A stretch of 64,000 nt of DNA from Coprinopsis marcescibilis (taxonomy: Eukaryota > Basidiomycota > Agaricomycetes > Agaricales > Psathyrellaceae). A program made the translations under genes and the position numbers. Numbering within the stretch: position 1 is the first letter of the stretch; each line of letters starts with the position of its first letter. The DNA is taken from positions 27,771 to 91,770 of the forward strand of contig ML210266.1 in NCBI GenBank assembly GCA_004369085.1. The letters run 5' to 3'. This document shows, piece after piece, positions 55,821 through 64,000 of the stretch. The notes under the pieces are model-generated. The model did not search any database. It saw nothing but the letters and a program-made list of their open reading frames with translations, and was not told the origin of the DNA.

Positions 55821-56330
55821 GACGCTGATGCTCGGTCCACCGTCCTAGCGGATTGGTGGAGATGAGTGGGGGTAAAGTGTTGAACTGAAGGTGGGTCGTG
55901 GCTTGGTTTAGTATAGCCTAGCGAGCCACTTGGGAAGGAATGGTTGTATATCATCTGGTCATGCCACTTACCCGTTCATGCCCCAGGCATTTGCGGCTGC
56001 TGAGCTGTGATGGGTGGTGCAGTGACAAAGGTTCCCTTTGAGCTTCTGAAAGAGATGGCTTCAAATGACGACGCGCGATAAGAAGCACGACAGTCCGAAC
56101 CATCACCAGCGTCCACGAATATATTTCTTGGAACCTTGTGTGTATGTAATATTATAAGTCAAGTCCTCCTCCTTCCGAGGAATACTAAATTTTGATCGCC
56201 TACGTTGGTTCTCAAAAGGCCGCCAAAAGTCGGAATTAAAGAATAAATGCGATGCGTATTTATACTCCTGATACTGAGATAGATATCTGCATGATTGAGG
56301 TACTTTGAACGTTGCATCCAAGTAACTACT
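55821..56330. other. Intergenic
   Basis: About 510 bp between two minus-strand genes: the promoter of the PPxY protein and the 3' flank of the KDEL protein. Nothing else recognised. Confidence 0.45.
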
Positions 56331-57169
56331 TTATAATTCGTCCTTGACCAAGTTCTTATCCGCCGCTTCTGTCTTGACTGCCGCCTCTGTCTTGACCACC
56401 TCTGTTATCTTGTCCCCCACGTCTGTCTTGGGCACCTTGTTGTTCTCGTTACACTGTGGGTCAAATTCCGCGAAGTCTCGAGCCTTTTGCGCCGCTTGCC
56501 GCAAGCCCATGTCGGTTGCCGTGCGAACTGTGTCTGCCCGGGTTTCATAGAACTGGTAGAAACCCGCCAATTGCTCGGGGGTAGCCTTTTTGGCCTTTAC
56601 AAGCCTCTCCAACGTCTCCTTGCAAAAGTCGAGACAGTTTGAGAACGCCCCGTTCTCTTCTTCAGGACCAGGTACCCTCGATTTAACAAACTTTGTCATG
56701 GCATCGAGGACGTCTTGTTCCGTTGCCCCGGCCAAATCCATGATGACTACTGCCTGCTTAACTGTGAGTGGCCGCTTTTCAAGGCGGAGGGGATCACTGT
56801 GCGGGGATCCATCGTGTGGGGATTCATCGTGCAGGGATTCACCATGCTCTTGGTCTTCCTCTTCGGCTTGACAAGGACCGTCGTACACCATGCACCTGGC
56901 CACGTTAGTCGAAAGCGTCAGCGAGATACATTCCAGCAGAAGGCAGGCACATACCCAACTTCCAGGCTAAGCGGATATCCATCTAGAAACGCTTCGTATA
57001 TGTTTAGCAGCACGTCAGGATTGCCGACGTCGTCTTCGCTGTTGTGGATCACCAATGCAAAATGCCAGAGTGCGGTTCCTTTGCGTGTCTCGCGAAGGCT
57101 GACGAAGATGGCGAAGGTTGACGCCACCGCGCTGAGAAGGTAGACGCACAGGAAGAACTTTGCGAGCAT
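56331..57169 (-). CDS. ER-lumenal or secretory protein with a C-terminal KDEL signal
   Basis: Exons 57169-56955 and 56895-56331 flank a 59-nt intron with a GACTAACG branch and give 259 residues. The N-terminus is a signal peptide (MLAKFFLCVYLLSAVASTFA) and the last four residues are KDEL (NLVKDEL then TAA), the canonical ER-retrieval signal. A family-less domain (FALVIHNSEDDVGNPDVLLN, GCMVYDGPCQAEEED) is followed by a short His/Asp/Ser/Pro repeat (ESLHDESPHDGSPHSDP). A helical segment comes next (LTVKQAVVIMDLAGATEQDV; SNCLDFCKETLERLVKAKKA), and then a small VKTEAA repeat before the signal. Predicted location: the ER lumen. It has no thioredoxin CxxC or other chaperone signature, so its activity is unknown. 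Confidence 0.72.
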
Positions 57170-57242
57170 GGCTGAGGCTTGGCGGTAGAATGCGAGTCTG
57201 CGGAATGCACTGAGCGGTCGGTCTAACGGGCGGGGGGTGGTG

Positions 57243-57250
57243 TATATATA
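57243..57250 (-). promoter_or_regulatory. Putative TATA box of the KDEL protein gene
   Basis: TATATATA, about 75 bp before the start codon at 57169 on the minus strand, within GCATATATATACACC. Called from motif and distance. Confidence 0.4.
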
Positions 57251-60143
57251 TGCTTTTTTCCGGGACCTTTCAAGCTAGCATGGCGTTACTGAATCTCCGT
57301 TCAATGTCTGCAGACAAATCTTCTGATTCTTTCTTCCAGTCTATCTGTCAACACGGTCGTGATAAGTATGTACGCAGTTACAAGTTGGGTGGCTCAGGGC
57401 GCTTTTGGCGGCACATATGTAGGACGATGCCACTGGAAGTGATTGCAATGGAACTTTGAATGAAGAGATATGGATGGGAACACTTGGTGGTCAGTGGTAG
57501 CACTGGGCTGTCATCGGACTTATTACGGACAGTGGTCGATGGATTGAGAGGCACTCTGTACTCGCACGCTGAGTCTTAAGGCTTTTCAGTACTGTGTATT
57601 GCTTCCGAAAGGGTGTAAGAAAGGTCATCTTGCGCTTTCGTCCTTGTCCGTGTCCATTTGGCATCAGGTAAGTATGAACCATGACAAGTGAATGTTAGAT
57701 GCGATTAACGGCATCATGTGCACCCAACACACTTGTGCGGTGTAGTTGGGGGTGGAGAGGCTCCGGCAGGAGGCTCGAGCCAAATATCCAGGTCGTGGGG
57801 AGAAGGGAGACCGCCAGACGGCTAGCCCGGGCGGGCGGGAAGTCTTCGTAAATGTGATTCCCAGGTCCCTTCAAAGCCCACTCCACACAAGTATGCTTTG
57901 CATGAGCCGTGGAGGAGGAGGAGGCGAATCCGTTGTCTCTGCCTCAAGTTTATTTTGAAGTGAACTTGGTTGTGCCATGGCAAATTCGCAAAGAGAGTGC
58001 CTTGATCAAATAAAGTGTGGTGTCACTTCAGAACCGATACAACTTTGTACGCCACATCAAAGGAATTTGTTGGTTTTCCCCCGTTAGAGAGTTCTCTGAG
58101 ACTCGTATGCTGATTAACGTGAGTGTCTATGGACGCGTAGAAGTAATCATAAGGTGCGTTGTGATCCCTGATGCAAGCGTCGCTGTACACGGTACATCTA
58201 GAGGTTGGAATTGAAGTGGTTAACGGAGTGTCTTTCAATGCCGGGCGATGTATCAAGTGTCTCATCACGATTTGAAGTGAACCGACACTAAGTATGGGCC
58301 TAGGAGGGGCAATTTCGCAAATGGAAAAGTATGTGATTGTTGTTCGAGCACTGTGAGCGCATAGAGGATCAATGTTCGAGATACATCGTATGAATTCCGG
58401 CATCTTGTCATTCGATGTGTCTGATGGTCAAAGTGCACATGTGCGGCACATTCAGTCTTAATTGGGGAGAATGAGAGTTAAACAATCGCGAAAGCTGAGA
58501 ATAGCAATGTCGAACGTGGAGATGATGCTGCAACTCGATCTCGATATTACCATCGAAACAATCTAAAATGGCTGTTGACACTTTACGGAATGTACATCGA
58601 GTGCCGAATGAGTTTTCGAGTGCACAAGACACAATTTATGTAAGAGTTGGGTATTGCAGATCTCTCCATTTACGGAGAGAGTGCTTCGATCATGGAAGGG
58701 TGTCATTGTATCATTCTGAGACAGTTATGGCGTCCGATTCGAGGAATTGAACATCTTTGACAAATGTTCCGCATGGCAAGCCCGGAGTACATGGATAAAG
58801 GGATAGACATTCTGAGCTGGAACACAATGAGAGGGTTTGGGTCATTGGTTGGTCATTGGTAACCATTGAATTGGATCTGAGGGTAGTCTGAAGTCTGCAC
58901 CGATAAATTGGGAATAATGTGGGTTAAGAAACGAGGGAAGTGGTGGGTGGGTCGCAAAATCAGTGCTTAAGAGGTAAGGAGAGTGTCAAAAAGAGATGAG
59001 GACTGAGCCGACTGGAATTCGAGCTGATACGGCGAGGTGGTGGATCGTGTCAAAGCAGAGCGGGGTCACGTGCACGTCCTGTGCAAGACTCTGCATTGCG
59101 TCGTTTGCGTCGCTGCCTCGCAATCCGTCAAATTCTGAGTGTCAAAGACTCAGGGCCATCGACGTGCGCTTACACCTTGTGTAATGATGTCCGGTGATAT
59201 CCTATGCCGCACAACAGAAACCGTTCTATTCTGGTATGGAAGTAGCAAGCCTGGTGTCGCCGGAGGCAAACCTCTCTTACCCCCACATAAGAGCCTTCAC
59301 ATTGCTCACGAGCTTTACACTGGTTCTGTGGAATAGTTAGGGAACACGGGTAAATTGATTATTCGACGGAAATTACAGATGGTCGACCGTGACCTAGCTA
59401 CCCCTGACCAAAACCAAACCTCGATCATCTTCTAGCCATAAGCGCAAACCTGGAGACCCCATCGCACCCAGGACGGCATGAATGACAGATCTCCCCGGAC
59501 ACTCGGGCTCGAGTCTCCTACGGATTATCCTCTCCGAAATTCGAATCAGCATACCTGATATGGCTGGTAAGGCGCCAATGGCGCATAATACATTGGGGAT
59601 GAACAGGACTCCCTCAAGAGTAAAGTTCCCAAAGAACTTGAAGGAGACGATCGAAGACGAATGTCTCTTCACGACTGAGTTCCAACGGACCGCAAGTCTT
59701 ACTATGGAAAGAATGTAAATTTGATGACTTCAACATGGGCCCCGCTCTTCAACACCGAGCTAGATGATGGGCATTATCTATTCGTTCATTCAAGTTACGA
59801 ACTTGAATTTCGACGTCGCTCCATTTTGGTTTTCAGATTGAATGTCATCCCGCCCTTCTTGCATACTCTGAGCACTCAGATTCACCTTGGATACAAAGCT
59901 TTCGCATCGTCGCCCTGGTCACAGATTTTGAGAAACTCAAGAATGACTCGGAGCGAAGAGAGCTGCCTGGAGAGTCTCGATTCTCTCGTACTTATAGCTG
60001 GAATTGACCATCGTGAACTTCACAAGAATTGAAATACATATTGAAGACCCGATATGTAATAAACATAGAGTAAACAATATTTTCTGAGCACCATTGTCTC
60101 CACTGTCCATGCGTCTATGGATCCAAGCGATAACCTACCTAAG
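57251..60143. other. Long stretch without a recognised gene
   Basis: About 2.9 kb. Short frames occur on both strands; the longest coherent ones (58023-58403 minus, 59394-59672 minus, 59721-60032 plus) show no family, no clear start and no splice partners. A small repeat, TTGGTCATTGGTTGGTCATTGG, lies near 58840-58861. The segment near 59394-59672 (minus) has a basic hydrophobic stretch that might be a fragment of a membrane protein. Confidence 0.45.
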
Positions 60144-61532
60144 CTAGATTCTAGGAGGGTTTCGGTTTCTGACGTCGAGCAGATCTCGAGACAATTGGCG
60201 AATGTTGGCTCCACGGGACGAGTGGTGATTGGGATTGGTTGGAACATGTGTCTCAAGTGAGGGTGTGCGACCATTGGTGAGAGTTGTTTCGGGCACGGTC
60301 CTGTTGGTGAAGGCACTACTCCTGGAGCTTTGCCCGGAATCCACATTTGAATCCGCACCGCTGACGTCAAGAGCAGCCTGATGGGAAAGTCAGTCGAAGC
60401 CCATATACCATCAATTATTATCTTTAGCGCTTACCTGAATATCATCAAAGGTATGTTCTATAGGCAGGAGCCCTTGAGTGCTTTGGGTGCGAAACGCGCG
60501 ATTATATCCTCTCCAGACGGAGCAACGAGCATGTGCCTTGAGGCAACTGATTCGCACCTTGAGGGGCTCTCTGCATGCCCTCATAATCCGCGTTGTCCAC
60601 CTAGCTCGGGAATTGTAGCTGCAGACTGCCCGTATGATAGGATGGGCCTGCTGAAGCAGTAGAACGATAACCAGGATTTGCCCAAACCCGATCTCATTCT
60701 CGTCCGACACACGTCCATCTCGTCGGTTTCCCTCCTTCGTGCTGGTAATCAGTACGAAAAGAATGACCCACAAGAATAGAGACACCACTGCTCGGGCAAA
60801 GATCGACCATCGGTTTACCGGAAAGACTTCGGTTTGGAGATTGGCTAGTAGCTGGGAGCTCTGCTCTTGAGTTGGGGACCTGGAATCCAATTCTAGGGCT
60901 GATTGACTCGCATCCGTAGTGTTTTTACCCCTCTCTGGCGCTATTAGCCTCCGTACACTCGGGGTAATCACGGTCCAAAGTAGACGAAAGAATCCGATCC
61001 ACACAAGCCAAAACCGAATATCTTGAAAGTGGACTGAGATAGCGCCGAAGTAAAGGTATGTTTCATGGCGGCATTCTCCACCCAGGATCCCGAATACGAA
61101 AGTGAACGCTCCATTGAAAATCCCCAGCAACACCTGATAGAAAGCCATTTTTGCACTTCGCTTGATGACGTCCACCTGGAGGTTTTTGGATTTTTGACAC
61201 CAGGCGACAAGACGGTCCAGAATTGGCGTGCTGATCATCATATAGCCTTCCAGCATCCAAGACATGAGTATAATTAGCATCCCGTGATACGTGCTTAAAC
61301 CGCTGAACAATGTTATGAAGCCTGTCACGGTGAGAGCCGTCGATGTTATAACGTTGGTGCCGATAAGGTCCACGCTGAGCTCCAGTTCCTCTTTGCTGAG
61401 ACGTCCGTCGATTAGGGCAAGTATGGGTATGACGAAGGTCGCTAGGCTTTGCGTCGCGACTGCAGCAGTTACCCCGAGTCCGATAATGTCTGGGTTTCCT
61501 TCGAATGTGCACATCGTCGATGAGGAGTTCAT
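60144..61532 (-). CDS. Multi-pass membrane protein, unknown function
   Basis: Two exons (61532-60435 and 60377-60144) with a 57-nt intron give 443 residues. Hydrophobic segments include IIGLGVTAAVATQSLATFVI, VITSTALTVTGFITLFSGLS, MLIILMSWMLEGYMM, FYQVLLGIFNGAFTFVFGIL, FWLVWIGFFRLLWTVI, ARAVVSLFLWVILFVLI and GFGQILVIVLLLQQAHPII, so about seven helices. A Ser/Gln-rich loop separates helices 5 and 6. A basic C-terminal region with several Cys and a Ser/Thr/Asn-rich tail end NRNPPRI. I do not recognise a named family; such lineage-restricted multi-helix proteins are common in Agaricomycetes. The start is an ATG right before an extracellular-type N-terminus (NSSSTMCTFEGNPD). Confidence 0.72.
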
Positions 61533-62241
61533 GAGGAAGAGTAGCTCCTGGTGCGTGATTGGTGAAGAGAGGCTGGCTCGTGATCAGGCAAAGCGTGGAA
61601 GCGAGATATGTTCAATTGTGTCCCACACGAGTCACCCAAGGCTTTTATATCCAGGGAGAAACAATACCCGCCATTTAATTTCAACCTTCTTCCTCAATAA
61701 CTCATTTGATGCTGTGCTATTTAGGATATCACTGCCTGTTGTCCAGTGCAGTACATAGCTATGACTCGGACATGTTTCTTTTTGTGATGACGGCTTGACA
61801 GCTCCAATGTGCCTCTGTCAGGTTAATATGAGAGGTGTGTGCGCAACACAAACCTGGTATCCACTCCTCCTAACAACAGAGAATGTCTGTTTGTGGTTCT
61901 ACCTGCCCCACTCTAACTCCTGGGACAATAGTATCCATTGTGGGTCCCGGGCTTCGAACTTTGACAGTGGAGATCGTTACTATCAGTCCATCGTTTTCCG
62001 TCGATTTAGATAGGTTCTTTCTAAAGAACACATAAGCCTTATGAATTTTCTGTGTGCACGACAAAGAGATACCACACAATCATGGGCACTGTAATCACTC
62101 ATTCGGGTTGGCCCATTACTGAGTCATATGTTGTATGAGGCAATGGCGTAGGACCAATGTTCCTCAATTGACAGTACACAGGTAAGTAAATATGCGCAGA
62201 TTAATCTTACAGGCTGGGAGTACTGCGGACGGAAGCTACAA
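61533..62241. other. Intergenic, nothing recognised
   Basis: About 700 bp between two minus-strand genes; no supported feature. Confidence 0.45.
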
Positions 62242-63785
62242 CTAGAGGGCGACAAGAAGCAGGGTAATGGTCGCTATCAATGCTTCGCGGGCGCCTAGTT
62301 GCAATGCTGGTTCATCTCCGCTCCTCGCGCCAGAACCGGGTTGAGAAGGGCCTGTACGTGTTACAGACGGCGGCAGTGGTTCACTATTGAACTCCCATGA
62401 GACTTGAACCCCTCCTGCATCTCTGTTCCGAGTTGGCAGGACTAAGCCAACGCCCATGAGTTCGCCGTCTGGTTCAATGTCAAACGAAACCTGATCGGAA
62501 CTGCCCCCAGAATAAGATGAAGGAAGCCTAGGTAGGGTCATGAGCTGATATACTGTAGGAATGGAGAATATGATGACTCACGGAATAATTTCATCGCCCA
62601 TGTTGTCGATTATGTATCCACCCCGCTCGATTAGGCCGGATACGACACGGAAGTTGACTGTGTATCTGAGGGATATCCATTAATAAAGTATGGAATAAAA
62701 ACAAAGATAATCCCTACCTTCCAGCTACGAGATCTCCCAAATAGATGATCATCGTGTTGGTCGTTTCATTGAACGCAGGATCTGCGGGGAAGAAGTTTTC
62801 TGAAGATGGTTCAATAAAACGAGCCGCTTTTGTTTTGTTTAGTTGTACCTTCATTGGTGGTGTTACTTGGATTGACAGGCTCGCCTCCAGGGGAGGGGGT
62901 GAAGTCGTCCTGCACCTTCTCGCAGTCAATGCTAATGGCAAACGTCTGACCTGCGACAATCCCAGCCGCCTTCACCATATTTGACAAGAGCTGACCCTGG
63001 CGGACGTTCTGGACTCCGGGCATGCAGTTGACGACGCGGGTAAGGGACGAGAAAGCACTCCCACTTTCATCACTAAGGGCTGGTGGAAACTGGGCTGTTG
63101 TGTCAGCGAGTTCGAATTCGAAGAGTTCTGGGCTTCCCACTTCACCGCAACTGTTAAGTCCTCGCTGTCCCCGTTGGCGACAGAGCCCCCCTGCACATCC
63201 AGTGGAGCGACTCTGACGTTTTCGCTTCTTCGCGCTGGCTGTGAGCTTCCCAGAATAGGTGAGAGTGACTGCATTCTCGCCTCCCATGCCTGACAAGAAT
63301 AAAAATAGTCGGAAACATCCCATCGAAGCGCTTTGTGGAGACTTACCATCACACATGTTGCGAAGAAGCTGTTGGTCGTTATATATCAGACTCTGTATAG
63401 ATTGATTAGTTGGAAAGAGAAGCTTACATGTCCATTCCTCTCCACGTCCAATTCGAACCTCAAGACTCGACGGGTTGATACGAGGGCTAACAAGGTATTA
63501 ATCACCACAGAGGAAGCAAGAAAGTTAGACTCACTAGTTCTGATGCAACCACGCCGTTCGCATGTGTCTATGGAAGAGCAACCTAAGATATGAATAATTT
63601 GAATTAGATCAGCCTTTTGCATTCGATTGAGCGCTCACATGTATCGCCACAGCAACTCGATTCGGGCGGGCAACATGGCGATCGGGTGGAGGAGCAACAT
63701 ACAGCAGTCCCAGTGCAGCATCGTGTTGGTGAGCTGGGGCAACAAGATGAACTGGGCGTGTTGAAGATATTCGGCGAAGGCTCGT
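62242..63785 (-). CDS. Cys-rich surface protein, probably GPI-anchored (5' end not found)
   Basis: Many short exons on the minus strand. The N-terminal part found is very Cys-rich, with repeated CC pairs (SSCCPSSPTRCC, VCCSSTRSPCCPPESSCC, GDTCCSSIDTCERRGC), recalling granulin/EGF-like Cys modules of fungal wall proteins. Then come LRFELDVERNGH, SLIYNDQQLLRNMCDG and MGGENAVTLTYSGKLTASAK. A beta-rich region follows (VGSPELFEFELADTTAQFPP, AGQTFAISIDCEKVQDDF, TNTMIIYLGDLVAGR, SSDQVSFDIEPDGELMG). The C-terminus SGDEPALQLGAREALIATIT then LLLVAL fits a GPI-attachment signal. No signal peptide is visible before 63785, so the first exon lies further upstream, perhaps beyond the window. The frame continues open to an ATG at 63915 but without secretion features. 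Function: cell-surface or wall protein by inference. Confidence 0.6.
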
Positions 63786-63794
63786 AGCTTCGCT

Positions 63795-63888
63795 GTACCA
63801 AGTAATTCTTGGTACTTGATATCTTATTGTTCGGTCCATCCGAGAAGTATTTCGGATGGATTTTCTGTGGAGTGTACTCGGTACACTC
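63795..63888. repeat. Three consecutive perfect inverted repeats
   Basis: Repeat 1 is GTACCAAG-TAATT-CTTGGTAC at 63795-63815. Repeat 2 is TCCATCCGA, 8 nt, TCGGATGGA at 63835-63860. Repeat 3 is GAGTGTAC-TCG-GTACACTC at 63870-63888. The arms are 8, 9 and 8 bp without mismatch, and the three sit within 94 bp just upstream of the Cys-rich protein exons. Confidence 0.7.
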
Positions 63889-64000
63889 TACTTTAATATA
63901 TCTATTTATCCACATCTGTAGCTACATAAATTGTATTTAAGCTAGCTACCTACGACTCAATTCGACATTGTTTTCGTTCCATCTTTCCAGTCTCTCAACA
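63889..64000. other. Window end
   Basis: AT-rich sequence after the inverted repeats. It may contain intron or promoter of the Cys-rich protein gene; no exon with a signal peptide was found. Confidence 0.35.

Noticed and set aside
62972..63352. Second plausible reading frame through the Cys-rich protein exon, suggesting a frameshift
   Set aside because: The other frame is continuous from the preceding exon to the following one, so no frameshift is needed.

Overview
This window looks like nuclear DNA of an Agaricomycete-type basidiomycete fungus. Almost every gene has to be assembled from short exons joined by 50-70 nt GT-AG introns, often with a CTAAC/CTRAY-like branch site. The gene content is typical of mushroom-forming fungi: DUF6534 seven-helix membrane proteins, expanded F-box families, a GH6 cellulase, secreted proteases, small secreted proteins and single-pass membrane proteins with Ser/Thr/Pro-rich ectodomains. 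There are no operons, CRISPR arrays or rRNA genes. All calls come from reading the sequence; no database was searched.

Layout. 2-4 kb: Dal5/TNA1-type MFS transporter (-). 7-13.5 kb: two DUF6534 membrane proteins in tandem (-). 15-19.3 kb: a four-helix membrane protein, an F-box protein and a single-pass protein with a PPxY motif (all -). 20.8 kb: a decayed F-box gene (+). 21.5-25.2 kb: three single-pass, Pro/Ser/Thr-rich membrane proteins (-). 26.3-27.9 kb: a second F-box paralogue (+). 28.6-41 kb: a secretome block with a broken subtilase, GH6 cellobiohydrolase, SnoaL-like secreted protein, membrane-anchored aspartic-protease-like protein, ricin-B-type lectin and a small Cys-containing secreted protein. 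42-48.4 kb: a third F-box paralogue, a membrane-protein remnant, the first of two paralogous secreted peptide-precursor genes, two tRNA-Cys genes and a different F-box protein. 49.6-52.8 kb: autophagy E1 enzyme ATG7 (-). 53-54 kb: a third tRNA-Cys and the second peptide-precursor gene. 55-64 kb: a PPxY single-pass protein, a KDEL-terminated lumenal protein, a multi-pass membrane protein and a Cys-rich, probably GPI-anchored protein at the edge.

The strongest candidate for something undescribed is the peptide-precursor pair at 45697-46428 (+) and 53298-54021 (-). Each has a signal peptide, an acidic Arg-punctuated pro-region, a conserved RR site and a short cationic Gly-rich C-terminus. Their exon structure is conserved, except that one homologous intron donor is GT in one copy and GC in the other. 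Other points of note are three tRNA-Cys(GCA) genes within 8.6 kb, a subtilase with a frameshift and altered oxyanion-hole residue, an aspartic-protease-like protein with both DTG motifs altered, three membrane proteins carrying PPxY motifs, and three perfect inverted repeats in a row at 63.8 kb. Large parts of 1-2 kb, 4.1-7 kb, 19.3-20.7 kb, 37-38.7 kb and 57.2-60.1 kb show no gene I can support.
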